From: Paenibacillus sp. FSL R7-0204
Lineage (GTDB): Bacteria > Bacillota > Bacilli > Paenibacillales > Paenibacillaceae
Length of the DNA: 64,000 bases
Assembly: GCF_038002225.1 (NCBI RefSeq)
Contig: NZ_JBBOCA010000001.1
Span: forward strand, 1,488,001 to 1,552,000
Reading direction: 5' to 3'
Shown here piece after piece: positions 32,062 to 40,823 of this stretch. Numbering within the stretch: position 1 is the stretch's first letter; the number at the start of each line of letters is the position of its first letter. A program made the translations under genes and the position numbers. Under the pieces are notes generated by a model, which saw only the letters and a list, made by a program, of their open reading frames with translations, made no database searches and had not been told where the DNA came from.

Positions 32062-33861
32062 ATGAAACAACCTTTATCACTGACATGGGAACTGGAATCG
32101 ATTTTTCCGGGAGGCTCTGCCTCTCCGCAGTTTGAGAGCTTCTTGAGCATGCTCGAATCCGATATTGAACGCCTGCGCACACAGGTGGCTGCCGCTGATG
32201 CACCGGCTGATGCGGCTTCAACGAAGCTGCTGGACCCGGTTATCGAGCTGCTGCAGAGCTGTGCCGGACGCCTTACACAGGCCTCGGAATTCGCTGGTTG
32301 TCTGGGTGCGCAGAATCAGCTCGACAAAGGGGCGGTGAGACTGTCCTCCAAGGTAACGGGGCTGCGCGCCGGTTATGAGGGCATCAGCTCTGCCTTCGAT
32401 AACGTGCTGCGCCAGACCTCTGACGCGGTATGGGCTGAGTGGATGGCCCGGCCGGAGATTGCCCCACTGAATTTCGTGCTTAGTGAGAGCCGGAGTCTGG
32501 CCCGTGAGAAGATGAGCCCAGAGCTGGAGAGTCTGGCACTTGAGCTTGCAGTTGACGGCTATCATGGCTGGAGCGAGCATTACGAGACAATTGTCGGACA
32601 GATCCAGATTCCTTGTGAAGAAGACGGGGAAGAGAAGCTGCTCTCTGCCGGGCAAGCCTTCAACAAGCTGACGGATGAGAATCCTGAGGTCCGCAGTACG
32701 ATGTTCCGCAAATGGGAAGAAGCCTGGGGCGGGGCAGCCGACTATTGTGCAGATACTTTGAATCATCTGGCAGGCTTCCGCCTGAAGCTGTACAAGGGCC
32801 GCGGCTGGGAGGATGTGCTGAAGGAGCCGCTGGGCATCAACCGTATGTCCCGTGAGACTCTGGATGTCATGTGGGACGTGATCACGAAGAGTAAGCCTGC
32901 ACTGATATCCTATCTGAAGCGCAAGGCGGAAATTCTGGGTCTGGAGTCACTCGCCTGGGTCGATGTGGATGCGCCAGTCGGCAAGTCCTCCGGCAAAATC
33001 CCCTATGAACAAGCAGCCGCCGACATCGTGACCCAGTTCCGCAAATTCAGTCCGAAGCTGGCGGATTTCGCCGAGCGCGCCTTCGACAAGGATTGGATCG
33101 AGGTTGAAGACCGTGCCGCGAAGCGTCCGGGTGGCTTCTGCGTCTCCTTCCCGGAGAGCAAGGAATCCCGTATATTCATGACTTACAGTGGTACGCCGTC
33201 CAATGTATCCACTCTTGCGCATGAACTGGGCCATGCCTATCACTCCTTCCTGCTGGAGGACCAGCCGCTGTTTAATCAGAACTATGCGATGAACGTGGCG
33301 GAGACAGCTTCCACCTTCGCGGAGGTCATTGTGTCGGATGCACAGGTGAAATCTGCGACGGACAGTGAAGAGAAGCTGGCACTGCTTGAAGCGAAGATCC
33401 AGAACAGTGTGGCGTTCTTCATGAATATCCATGCCCGCTTCCTGTTCGAGACCCGCTTCTATGAGAAGCGCAAGGCAGGTCTGGTAAGCAGTGAGGAATT
33501 GTCCGCGCTGATGGAGGAAGCCCAGAAGGAAGCCTTCTGCGGGGTTCTCTCCGAATATCATCCGCATTTCTGGGCGTCCAAGCTTCATTTCTATATCACA
33601 GATGTACCGTTCTACAACTTCCCGTATACGGTAGGGTATATGTTCAGCACCGGTCTATACCGGCTTGCACTGCAAGAAGGGGCTTCCTTTGCCGATAAAT
33701 ATGACAGTCTGCTGCAGGATACCGGAGTGATGACGCTGGAGAATCTGGTGTCGAAGCATCTGGGTGTTGATCTGTCTAAGCCGGATTTCTGGCAGGGGGC
33801 TGCGGATTTAATCGTTGCCGATATTAATGAATTTCTGGAAATGACAGAACAACGCGGCTAA
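32062..33861 (+). CDS. pepF: M3-family oligoendopeptidase (PepF type)
   Basis: 599-residue cytoplasmic zinc peptidase that cleaves short peptides. HELGHAYHS places the HExxH ligands at His387 and His391 with Glu388; the third ligand Glu is in NVAETASTFAE about 25 residues on. The N-terminal helical region and the C-terminal YNFPYTVGYMFSTGLY are typical. ATG has a weak GAAGGAATGG upstream. Originally divergent from yycC with a spacer of about 100 bases before the IS element split them. Strong terminator follows. Confidence 0.93.
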   Translation: MKQPLSLTWELESIFPGGSASPQFESFLSMLESDIERLRTQVAAADAPADAASTKLLDPVIELLQSCAGRLTQASEFAGCLGAQNQLDKGAVRLSSKVTGLRAGYEGISSAFDNVLRQTSDAVWAEWMARPEIAPLNFVLSESRSLAREKMSPELESLALELAVDGYHGWSEHYETIVGQIQIPCEEDGEEKLLSAGQAFNKLTDENPEVRSTMFRKWEEAWGGAADYCADTLNHLAGFRLKLYKGRGWEDVLKEPLGINRMSRETLDVMWDVITKSKPALISYLKRKAEILGLESLAWVDVDAPVGKSSGKIPYEQAAADIVTQFRKFSPKLADFAERAFDKDWIEVEDRAAKRPGGFCVSFPESKESRIFMTYSGTPSNVSTLAHELGHAYHSFLLEDQPLFNQNYAMNVAETASTFAEVIVSDAQVKSATDSEEKLALLEAKIQNSVAFFMNIHARFLFETRFYEKRKAGLVSSEELSALMEEAQKEAFCGVLSEYHPHFWASKLHFYITDVPFYNFPYTVGYMFSTGLYRLALQEGASFADKYDSLLQDTGVMTLENLVSKHLGVDLSKPDFWQGAADLIVADINEFLEMTEQRG

Positions 33862-33933
33862 GAATTTGTCAGAAATGAGAAGAATTGATTTTTTGCCGTG
33901 AAATGATGACAGTTGAATATGGTGTGAATGTGC

Positions 33934-33958
33934 AAAGACCCCGGTTTCGGGGTCTTTT
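33934..33958 (+). terminator. Terminator after pepF
   Basis: AAAGACCCCG pairs with CGGGGTCTTT around GTTT, then TTAT. Confidence 0.88.
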
Positions 33959-34065
33959 ATTGCTGTTTATTTGTCGATAAATGGCGACAAAAGTTTGTAT
34001 TTTGCTATAAATACTAAATAACGTGCGCATTTATAGGGATTATAACCCAATTATGTTGAATAATG

Positions 34066-34203
34066 TTGTGGGCGTTTAAATAGTACCCTATAATGAGCCT
34101 AAAGCCTTATATAAGCGCTGCTATACCCACGAAATTCAAACAACTGCTTACGAAGCAAGTGTTGTGTGAGGCAGAGCCATGAGGCTGCATCACCCACAAG
34201 ACT
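34066..34203 (+). promoter_or_regulatory. Sigma-A promoter and structured leader
   Basis: TTGTGG (34066-34071), 17 bases, TATAAT (34089-34094). The roughly 120-base leader folds: TGCTT/AAGCA at 34145-34157, and a second stem with TTGTG/CACAA ends enclosing GCA/TGC and GCC/GGC at about 34162-34201, directly before the AGGAGG. Upstream, TTTGTCG/CGACAAA at about 33968-33989 could hold Spo0A-like half sites. The rest of the 33862-34220 spacer shows no gene. Confidence 0.5.
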
Positions 34204-34220
34204 TTTAGGAGGAAATGCAT

Positions 34221-34628
34221 GTGAGGACGGAACAATTATCGCTTGCAAGACAGATGGATCTGGTATTTCATGAGCTGCAGGAGGAATTGTCAGGACTAAA
34301 TTCAGGGACCGTATTTGTACAGATCAGGAATAATATCATCGGCAAGTTCGGGGTCCGCCACAATCCGCTCGCCGGACGCAGCGGAAGCTTCGCAGCCGGG
34401 CAGGAGGGGCTGACTTCAGGCCAGCAATCCTCATTCCGCGTCATGGCGCTGGAGAGCCTGAAATATAAGAAACGGTGGACGCATGGAGAGATCAGCTACG
34501 AATTTGCTGTACGCCAGGGAATGGTGGTGGTGGATGCCACGCTGGAGTCCAATTACAATATGGCGAATCTGATGATCCGCTATCCGCGCAGCAGCCACGG
34601 CGATGTCTCGGATCAATCCTTCGGCTGA
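34221..34628 (+). CDS. Conserved-looking protein of unknown function behind a structured leader
   Basis: 135 residues, soluble, mixed alpha/beta: MRTEQLSLARQMDLVFHELQ helix, then strands (TVFVQIRNNIIGKFGVRHNP, ISYEFAVRQGMVVVDATLES). GTG at 34221 is eight bases after AGGAGG; the ATG at 34215 is only two bases after it, so less likely. Monocistronic, with its own promoter and a long folded 5' leader. I do not recognise the family. Confidence 0.6.
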   Translation: MRTEQLSLARQMDLVFHELQEELSGLNSGTVFVQIRNNIIGKFGVRHNPLAGRSGSFAAGQEGLTSGQQSSFRVMALESLKYKKRWTHGEISYEFAVRQGMVVVDATLESNYNMANLMIRYPRSSHGDVSDQSFG

Positions 34629-34647
34629 TTCTATATACATATAGAAA

Positions 34648-34684
34648 AGCCCCCCTGCGCTTCGACGAGAAACGCGGGAGGGCT
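34648..34684 (-). terminator. Terminator of the SASP gene
   Basis: AGCCCCCCTGCG pairs with CGCGGGAGGGCT with one mismatch; on the minus strand the stem runs into TTTTCTATATG. It is 60 bases past the SASP stop and may also stop the converging plus-strand gene. Confidence 0.75.
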
Positions 34685-34743
34685 GTGAAGCTGCTTTGGT
34701 CTATGCCTCACGGCTTAGACGGTTTGTAAAGATAAGGTAGCGA

Positions 34744-34977
34744 TTACGAACGACCGGACAGTTGTTGCTCTGCCAGTTGCACCAGACGTTTGGTGATATA
34801 TCCTCCCAAAGAACCAGTTTCGCGGGAAGTATAGTTTCCATAATAACCGTCAGCCGGAATAGTTACTCCAAGCTCTTGTGCTGCTTCATATTTCAACTGC
34901 TGCAGCGCTGCATTCGCTTGAGGAACGACCAGGTTGTTAGAACGGCTACCACGACTTTGTTGACCTGCTTGACCCAT
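34744..34977 (-). CDS. Alpha/beta-type small acid-soluble spore protein
   Basis: 77 residues. [14 protein letters not shown] holds the GPR protease site region, and [19 protein letters not shown] is the second conserved helix of the family. These proteins coat and protect spore DNA. The N-terminus is Gly/Gln/Ser-rich. AAGGAGGTG lies just before the ATG, and a consensus sigma-G promoter precedes it, fixing expression in the forespore. Confidence 0.96.
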   Translation of the reverse strand: MGQAGQQSRGSRSNNLVVPQANAALQQLKYEAAQELGVTIPADGYYGNYTSRETGSLGGYITKRLVQLAEQQLSGRS

Positions 34978-35008
34978 GTGTGCTCACCTCCTTCGCCCGT
35001 TGTGAAGA

Positions 35009-35038
35009 TAGTATGAGCGCGGGAGGGAGAATTCATGC
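35009..35038 (-). promoter_or_regulatory. Sigma-G promoter of the SASP gene
   Basis: Minus strand: GCATG (35038-35034) fits the -35 GHATR, 18-base spacer, CATACTA (35015-35009) fits the -10. About 31 bases before the ATG. Confidence 0.8.
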
Positions 35039-35078
35039 ACGGATGTTGAAGTTTTATAGGATGGTAATTATATGAAAT

Positions 35079-36050
35079 TTATCGTTCCGGGTAGATCATC
35101 TGCAGGGTGCCCCCCAGCACTAGCGTCTGTCCGGGTTCAAGCGTGATCAGCCCGGTAGAAGAGGCGTCCTGCTGGAGATTAGGTGCATCCGGGAGCCAGG
35201 TGAGCGGTTCAATGCACAGGAACTGGTCGGCTTCGCCTTTGGTATAGAGAATCCAGTGGCGGAAGAATTCAGGATCGGCTGAGTAACGCAGCCCGTATCC
35301 ATCGTCCCGCATCAGCACGGCCTCGGCAGGCTGGCCCTCTGCTATACGAAGGACGGTATCCAGGTCCGCACCTTGAAGATTCAGCCGGGTGTGCAGGCTC
35401 GTAAGCTCCCCGAGCGGCAATAGCTGTCCGGTAGGCAGGAGATCGTCACTTAGCTCGCAGACGGCTCCGGCAGGAAGGGTAACATTCCAGCGGGAGGGCG
35501 TTCCGTCCAGCATGAACCATGTGTGATAGCCTGCGCCAAAAGGAACACTCTTGCTGCCGAGATGAGTGACCCTGAGCGTCTGCTGGAGCCGGTCATCCTG
35601 AAGCCGGAAGGTCATTTCTAGCTTCAGCGGCTCAGGGAATTGTCTGATCCACTCCGGATCATCGGTGGTTATGAATTCAGTGGTGACCGCACAGCCTTCC
35701 TCGTCCTCTTCAATATCACTGACACACCAGGCCTGGGTGCGGTGCAGTCCGTGAATATGATGTTCTCCCGCATTGCGGTCAAATTGGTAGCTTGTGCCAT
35801 CGAATTGGAAGCTTCCGCCGCGTATCCGTCCGGGCGGCACCAGGAGGGGCAGGCCGAAGTGATAAGGTTTCTGCATATATGATGCCAAGTCGCTTTCTTC
35901 AGGCTGACGAAGGATCTGCCGCTCCATGGTGCGGTCCCATAATGAAATTACGTTATTACCCAGCCGGGGCAGAAGCGTGACTTCCAGTTCCCGGCTATGC
36001 AAAATATACGTATCATAACCGTTCCACTGCCCTTTGGTCACCTGTTTCAT
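35079..36050 (-). CDS. Aldose 1-epimerase family protein
   Basis: 323-residue beta-sandwich of the galactose mutarotase superfamily. Likely active residues are His in EHHIHGLH, His in AGYHTWFML and Glu in CIEPLTW. GLPLLVPPGRIRGG is the family entrance motif. It interconverts anomers of an aldose or hexose-6-phosphate; the exact sugar is not readable. Intracellular. RBS AAAGGAGC before the ATG. Monocistronic between the SASP gene and the divergent trpS leader. Confidence 0.88.
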   Translation of the reverse strand: MKQVTKGQWNGYDTYILHSRELEVTLLPRLGNNVISLWDRTMERQILRQPEESDLASYMQKPYHFGLPLLVPPGRIRGGSFQFDGTSYQFDRNAGEHHIHGLHRTQAWCVSDIEEDEEGCAVTTEFITTDDPEWIRQFPEPLKLEMTFRLQDDRLQQTLRVTHLGSKSVPFGAGYHTWFMLDGTPSRWNVTLPAGAVCELSDDLLPTGQLLPLGELTSLHTRLNLQGADLDTVLRIAEGQPAEAVLMRDDGYGLRYSADPEFFRHWILYTKGEADQFLCIEPLTWLPDAPNLQQDASSTGLITLEPGQTLVLGGTLQMIYPER

Positions 36051-36140
36051 AAGAGATATGCTCCTTTGATAAGCTGTAATCAGATAACATAGACACGAAT
36101 ATCTTTATCATACCAGATTTATCCGGCGGAGGTTAGGGAT

Positions 36141-36169
36141 TTGACAACTTCTCCGGGCCGATCTATGAT
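36141..36169 (+). promoter_or_regulatory. Sigma-A promoter of trpS
   Basis: TTGACA (36141-36146), exactly 17 bases, TATGAT (36164-36169). Confidence 0.8.
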
Positions 36170-36175
36170 GGAGGC

Positions 36176-36450
36176 ATCAAGTAACACAGGTAACGCGATG
36201 ACAGGGACAAGTAAGCATGGACTGTACCTCCAGAAAGCCGGTGGCTGATGTGAACCGGTGGTGCACCTCTGACTGAATGGACCCTTGAGTGCCGCGCTCG
36301 AACAGGCTGCATAAGCCTTAAGTAGACCGGCCGTCTCTTCCCCGTTAACGGAAGCCAAGGCTGTTTGCATAGAGATCCCTACGGGAACTCCAGGCAGCGA
36401 ATAAGGGTGGTACCACGGTCTCACGTCCCTTGCGGATGTGGGGCCTTTTT
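36176..36450 (+). promoter_or_regulatory. T-box riboswitch, tryptophan specifier
   Basis: Stem I region with AAGTA at about 36210. The specifier loop GAA-TGG-ACC has the Trp codon at 36278-36280. The T-box sequence AGGGTGGTACCACG is at 36404-36416, and the competing terminator GGTCTCACGTCC/GGATGTGGGGCC ends in five T at 36446-36450. Uncharged tRNA-Trp would stabilise the antiterminator and allow trpS expression. Confidence 0.93.
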
Positions 36451-36499
36451 GCGTTCTATGCGCCAGCGGATATTAATTATGATGATGGAGGATAAAAGA

Positions 36500-37489
36500 A
36501 TGGCTAAAAAAGTATTGTCGGGCATACAGCCCAGCGGTTCACTAACACTCGGTAATTATATCGGGGCAATCAAGAATTTCGTCAAGCTTCAAAAGGAATA
36601 CGAATGTTACTTCATGGTGGTCGATCTGCATGCTATTACGGTAGCCCAGGACCCCGCAGCTCTGCGTGAGAATTCCGAATCAGTAGCCGCGCTGTATCTG
36701 GCTGCAGGCATCGATCCGTCCATTGCGCATGTCTACATGCAGTCCCATGTGCCGCAGCATGCCGAGCTGGGATGGATTCTGACTACGCTCACTGCCATGG
36801 GTGAGCTGGAACGGATGACACAGTTCAAGGACAAGTCGGCCGGTAAAGAATCCGTGGGCGCAGGTCTGTTCGTCTATCCGTCGCTGATGGCCGCCGATAT
36901 TCTGGTCTATAATGCGGATCTGGTACCGGTAGGCGAAGACCAGAAGCAGCATCTGGAGCTGACCCGTGACCTGGCGGGACGCTTCAATCACCGGTTTGGT
37001 GACTTCTTCACCATCCCTGAGCCGTACATTCCGGAGGTCGGAGCGCGGATTATGTCCCTGGATGACGGCACGAAGAAGATGAGTAAAAGCGATCCCAACC
37101 CCGGCAGCAGAATCGGACTCCTGGACCCGCCTGATGTGATCCGCAAAAAGATCAGCCGGGCCACAACGGATTCCGGCCGTGAGGTTATCTTCGACCCGGC
37201 GGCTAAGCCGGAGATTAGCAACCTGATGAGCATCTATGCCGAGTGCTCAGGAATGAGCCTGCAGCAGATTGCCGACAAATATGAAGGCCAAATGTACGGC
37301 GGCTTCAAAAAAGAGCTGGCTGAAGTGGTCGTAGCCCTGCTGGAGCCGATCCAGCAAAGATATCAGGACATTCGCAGCTCAGGGATGCTGGGCGATATTC
37401 TGGCTCAAGGTGCCGAAAGTGCACGGATAAGTGCCGCCCGGACCCTGGAGGGCGTGAAGGAACGGATGGGCTTCCTGCCTACCCGTTAA
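36500..37489 (+). CDS. trpS: Tryptophanyl-tRNA synthetase
   Basis: 329-residue class I synthetase charging tRNA-Trp. The HIGH-like PSGSLTLGNYIGA is at the N-terminus (residues about 11-23), AADILVYNADLVPVGEDQKQH in the middle, and KMSKS near residue 193. ATG 36500 has GGAGG eight bases upstream; the long upstream frame is T-box leader. Controlled by the Trp T-box. Its stop overlaps the 3' end of a converging small gene by 4 bases. Confidence 0.97.
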   Translation: MAKKVLSGIQPSGSLTLGNYIGAIKNFVKLQKEYECYFMVVDLHAITVAQDPAALRENSESVAALYLAAGIDPSIAHVYMQSHVPQHAELGWILTTLTAMGELERMTQFKDKSAGKESVGAGLFVYPSLMAADILVYNADLVPVGEDQKQHLELTRDLAGRFNHRFGDFFTIPEPYIPEVGARIMSLDDGTKKMSKSDPNPGSRIGLLDPPDVIRKKISRATTDSGREVIFDPAAKPEISNLMSIYAECSGMSLQQIADKYEGQMYGGFKKELAEVVVALLEPIQQRYQDIRSSGMLGDILAQGAESARISAARTLEGVKERMGFLPTR

Positions 37490-37677
37490 GGAGAAGGCTG
37501 GTTGCTCTCCGCCTTGCGTCTCAGCCTGGCCTTGACGATGAAGCCCCAGCCGATGTTAAGCACGCATAGCGCGCCGAGCAGCAGTGCCAGCCAAATGTTA
37601 TAGCTGATCGAGATGGAAGCTGCTGTGAGGAGTAGAATTGAAGAGCAGGCGAACCACAGTGACAGACCTTTACCCAT
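37486..37677 (-). CDS. Small two-helix membrane protein
   Basis: 63 residues from ATG 37677 (GGAAGG upstream): MGKGLSLWFACSSILLLTAA and YNIWLALLLGALCVLNIGWG would be two membrane helices, followed by a basic tail (KARLRRKAESNQ). The longer frame from 37854 lacks a start signal. It converges on trpS with a 4-base overlap of stop codons. No family recognised; possibly a small membrane protein conserved in the genus. Confidence 0.6.
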   Translation of the reverse strand: MGKGLSLWFACSSILLLTAASISISYNIWLALLLGALCVLNIGWGFIVKARLRRKAESNQPSP

Positions 37678-37831
37678 ATGTTCCAGCCTTCCTTTCTGCT
37701 TCAAATAGTGTACAAGTGAATCCCGGTGTGCCTCGCAGCATGCCGGGATTTTGCGTAAAGTGAGCGAATATAGGCTTTGAAGTGTAACCGCTTTTATTGT
37801 AGATTGTGCCTTATGCGGTCCCGTTACGTCA

Positions 37832-37882
37832 AGAGGGCTGCCCCAATCAGCCAATTCATTCCTGGCTTCCGGGACAGCCCTC
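37832..37882 (-). terminator. Hairpin after the YdjM/YfhP-like gene
   Basis: AGAGGGCTGCCCC pairs with GGGACAGCCCTCT, with an inner GGCTG-like pairing in the loop. It is 27 bases past that gene's stop on the minus strand; no clear T tract. Confidence 0.55.
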
Positions 37883-37909
37883 TACATAGTGCTAACCTGT
37901 GCTAACCTG

Positions 37910-38914
37910 CTACAGCTTGACGGTTCCCGGATCAACGGCGAAGCGCTCATCCAGCTTCTCGCTGCTCAGCCAGCCGACATAAGTATTTAGCGGTTTATAC
38001 TCATGGTCCATGACCAGCACAGCCACGAACGGGAATTGCTTACGGTGTAAATAACGGACATCTCCCCAGCGTACAATATAACCAGAGGGCAGCTCCTCCA
38101 CCTCCGCGACAGCGTACGAGGTGAAGTACAGGAAGGCCTGAATATCCGGATGAGATTTGGAATGCTCGACGGCGGGGTGAGTGGAGCACACCGCATGCTT
38201 GAACCATTCCAGCCGCCCGCTGTTCAGCAGCCCGACATTGTAGCTGCCATCCGGCTTGGCTTTGACCAGATTCCACCGCGTTGGCGAAATGGTCGGGATC
38301 ACATAGTAACGGTCGCCTGCACTATGGTGAACATCCTTGTTCTTGATGCTGCGGGTAATGCGGGCATGAACGAGGGTCCGCCAGATGTAGTACAAGACGA
38401 TGCAGGCATACAAGGTGATGAACAGGGGAGCGGGCGGCACCATTCCGCTGATCCAGAGAATAATCGCCGCTGCATGGCTGCCGAAGATAAACGGATCGAA
38501 GATATGGATGATGTTCCAGGCGATCCATTTCTCGGTGAACGGGCGGGCGGCCTGAGTCCCGTAGGTGTTGAACAGATCGGAGAATACATGGACGGCAACC
38601 CCGATGAAGCTCCAGAGCGCGATATGGCTTAAGGTGCTAAGGTCCGTGAAGCCGAAGAGCGGCCCGATAACCACTGTGATCAGTGCCGGCCACAGCAGTA
38701 AAAAGGGCAGGGAATGGGTGATTCCCCTGTGATTGCGGATATATACCGCGTTATCCTTCAGACGCAGGGCGGTATCAGCATCCGGTGCCTGAGAAGCCAG
38801 TACAGTAGCTACCATCACCGCTCCGGCAAGTGTTCCATTCGAAGCGACGAGCGGATCGACGAAGGACAGACCTGCAAGTCCAAGTCCCATAACAAAATGT
38901 GTGGCAGTATCCAT
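37910..38914 (-). CDS. Membrane-bound metal-dependent hydrolase (YdjM family, YfhP-like)
   Basis: 334 residues. The N-terminal membrane domain carries the YdjM pattern: MDTATHFVMGLGLAG, SQAPDADTALRL, NHRGITHSLPF and VHVFSDLFNTYGTQ, with His and Asp residues likely to bind metal. Four or five membrane helices lie within the first 190 residues. A cytoplasmic C-terminal domain of about 140 residues (ISPTRWNLVKAKPDGSYNVG) follows. YfhP in Bacillus subtilis is of this type; precise role unknown. GGAGATCTGAC-type RBS before ATG. Confidence 0.8.
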   Translation of the reverse strand: MDTATHFVMGLGLAGLSFVDPLVASNGTLAGAVMVATVLASQAPDADTALRLKDNAVYIRNHRGITHSLPFLLLWPALITVVIGPLFGFTDLSTLSHIALWSFIGVAVHVFSDLFNTYGTQAARPFTEKWIAWNIIHIFDPFIFGSHAAAIILWISGMVPPAPLFITLYACIVLYYIWRTLVHARITRSIKNKDVHHSAGDRYYVIPTISPTRWNLVKAKPDGSYNVGLLNSGRLEWFKHAVCSTHPAVEHSKSHPDIQAFLYFTSYAVAEVEELPSGYIVRWGDVRYLHRKQFPFVAVLVMDHEYKPLNTYVGWLSSEKLDERFAVDPGTVKL

Positions 38915-39120
38915 TAGTCAGATCTCCTTTGTACGGAAGTTCTCTATTAATAACTACCCATTATTGGGCTTAGTTATTTAAGGACGGGGAAATAAATATT
39001 GTCACGTAATTGTCGATTTAATGAACATCATGGTCAATGATTGTCAAAGTCTTTCCCGGTTGCTATGATAAAGTTAATAGCGGAGTGTTTAGAAGTTCCC
39101 TAGAAGGAGGAACCCGATAC

Positions 39121-40053
39121 GTGGACAATCAATTGAGATATCAAGCTTCTTCCGATTCCGCATCAATGTCTGCCAAGTCTCCACCTGAAGGTGCAAGCTG
39201 GCGCGACTTTATTACCGTTACGAAGCCCGGCATTATCCGCTCCAATCTGATTGCGGCATTCGCAGGCTACTGGGTGGCATCAGGCTGGGATGTACAGTAT
39301 GGCCGTCTGATTCTGACTTTGCTCGGCACCATGCTGGTCATGGCTTCAGCCTGTGTCTTCAATAATTACTTTGACCGCGATTTGGACATGAAGATGGAAC
39401 GGACCCGGGAACGCGGGTTGCCTACTGGAAGGCTGAAGCCGACAACAGTACTTATCTATGGCATTGGACTAGGCATTGCCGGGCTGGGCGTGCTGTTCGC
39501 ATTCTGCGGCGTACTGGCCGGATTGTTCGGCATAGTCGGCATGTTCGTATATGTTGTAGTGTACACCCTTTGGCTCAAAAGAACCTCTACCTGGAGCACC
39601 TCGGTAGGTGCGATCTCGGGGGCCATGCCTCCTGTCATCGGCTATGTGGCTGTTACAGGAACAGTGGATCTCGGAGCCTGGCTGCTGTTCGCAATGCTCT
39701 TTCTGTGGCAGCCGCCCCATTTCTGGGCGCTTGGCATCCGCCGCAAGGAGGAATACAGAGCGGCAGGATTCCCGCTCCTTCCGGTTGTGAAGGGGACGCG
39801 CCGCACCAAATTCCAGATGATTCCTTATGTGGCGCTGCTGCTGCCGGTGCCGGTGCTGATGTATGCCTATGATTATGCAGGTATTTATTATCTGATTGTA
39901 TCACTGGCCTTGTCGGTTGGCTGGCTCTACTTAACCCTCATCGGATTCAAGGCAAAGGATGATGAGGTCTGGGCGAAGAAAAGCTTCCTCTTCTCCATTA
40001 ACTATCTGACCTTAAGTCTGATTGCCCTCGTGCTGAATACCATTCATGTGTAA
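39121..40053 (+). CDS. ctaB: Protoheme IX farnesyltransferase (heme O synthase)
   Basis: Adds a farnesyl group to heme B to make heme O, the precursor of heme A. 310 residues with about nine membrane helices. The prenyl-binding motif NNYFDRDLDMKMERTRERG carries the key Asp residues, and a second polar loop is at FLWQPPHFWALGIRRKEEY. GTG at 39121 has AAGGAGG ten bases upstream; the frame from 39037 has no such site. Followed after 31 bases by sco. The partner ctaA is 12 kb away rather than adjacent. Confidence 0.95.
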   Translation: MDNQLRYQASSDSASMSAKSPPEGASWRDFITVTKPGIIRSNLIAAFAGYWVASGWDVQYGRLILTLLGTMLVMASACVFNNYFDRDLDMKMERTRERGLPTGRLKPTTVLIYGIGLGIAGLGVLFAFCGVLAGLFGIVGMFVYVVVYTLWLKRTSTWSTSVGAISGAMPPVIGYVAVTGTVDLGAWLLFAMLFLWQPPHFWALGIRRKEEYRAAGFPLLPVVKGTRRTKFQMIPYVALLLPVPVLMYAYDYAGIYYLIVSLALSVGWLYLTLIGFKAKDDEVWAKKSFLFSINYLTLSLIALVLNTIHV

Positions 40054-40084
40054 GCATTCTTAGGATAGAGGGGGAAGGTGTCCT

Positions 40085-40702
40085 GTGCAGACCTTGAAAC
40101 GTTACAAATGGACCTGGCTGCTGCTGCTGCTTGCAGTGATTATGGCGGTCTATCTGGCAGTCAAATCGTTTGAATTCGGAGGTGAGAAGCTGCCGGTTAT
40201 CGGTCAGGTACAGGACTTCTCCCTGGAGAATGTGGACGGGAAGCAGATCAGTCTGGCGGATACGGCGGGCACAGCAAGGCTGGTCTATTTCTTCTTCACG
40301 GTCTGTCCCGATGTGTGTCCGATTACCACCTATATGCTGTCAGAGACGCAGGATATACTGGTTAAAGACGGCAGCTTCGGCAAAGACGTTGAATTCGTCT
40401 CGATATCTTTCGATCCGAAGAATGATACAAGGGAAGCGATCAAGGCCTTCGCCGACAAGTTCCATGCCGATTACAGCGGCTGGTACTTCCTGCGGGGGGA
40501 TCAGGAGCAGGTGCGCAAGCTGGCAGCGGAGTCCTTCAAGGTGCTGATCTACGGCACGAGCAAGGATGACTTCGCCCACGCGAACCTCATTGGTCTGGTG
40601 GACAAGAACAACCAGCTCCGGGGATTGTACGATGCCGGGGATACGGAGAATGTAACACCTGAGTTCCTGGCGAGAACGGTGAAGAAGCTGGCCCGTGAAT
40701 AG
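40085..40702 (+). CDS. SCO1/SenC-type copper chaperone
   Basis: 205 residues with an N-terminal membrane anchor (WTWLLLLLAVIMAVYLAV) and a thioredoxin-like outer domain. Copper ligands are Cys74 and Cys78 (VCPDVCP) and His165 (FAHANL). It loads the CuA site of cytochrome c oxidase. GTG start. Operon with ctaB fits oxidase assembly. A terminator follows. Confidence 0.92.
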   Translation: MQTLKRYKWTWLLLLLAVIMAVYLAVKSFEFGGEKLPVIGQVQDFSLENVDGKQISLADTAGTARLVYFFFTVCPDVCPITTYMLSETQDILVKDGSFGKDVEFVSISFDPKNDTREAIKAFADKFHADYSGWYFLRGDQEQVRKLAAESFKVLIYGTSKDDFAHANLIGLVDKNNQLRGLYDAGDTENVTPEFLARTVKKLARE

Positions 40703-40717
40703 CATGGGCATGAAATA

Positions 40718-40767
40718 AACGAGGGTGTCCGTGGAGCAGTGGAGCTGCTGCACAGGACACCCTCGTT
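40718..40767 (+). terminator. Terminator after ctaB-sco
   Basis: AACGAGGGTGTCC pairs with GGACACCCTCGTT, with an inner AGCAG/CTGCT hairpin, then TTTG. Confidence 0.8.
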
Positions 40768-40785
40768 TTGTGCTAAAGGTTAAGA

Positions 40786-40823
40786 ATGTATATGCTTCAT
40801 GCGATGAATTATCCTTCTATTCC
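40786..40823 (+). repeat. Left arm of the TTATCCTTCTAT repeat, supplying a stop codon
   Basis: AGAATGTATATGCTTCATGCG then ATTATCCTTCTATTCC matches the left arm of the repeat at 26003. On the minus strand its AATAGAAGGATAA provides the last codons and TAA stop of the Toprim gene. The palindromic half is missing here. Confidence 0.5.

Noticed and set aside
36119..36424. 101-codon minus-strand ORF opposite trpS leader
   Set aside because: It lies entirely over the T-box riboswitch and its promoter, whose conserved elements explain the sequence on the plus strand.
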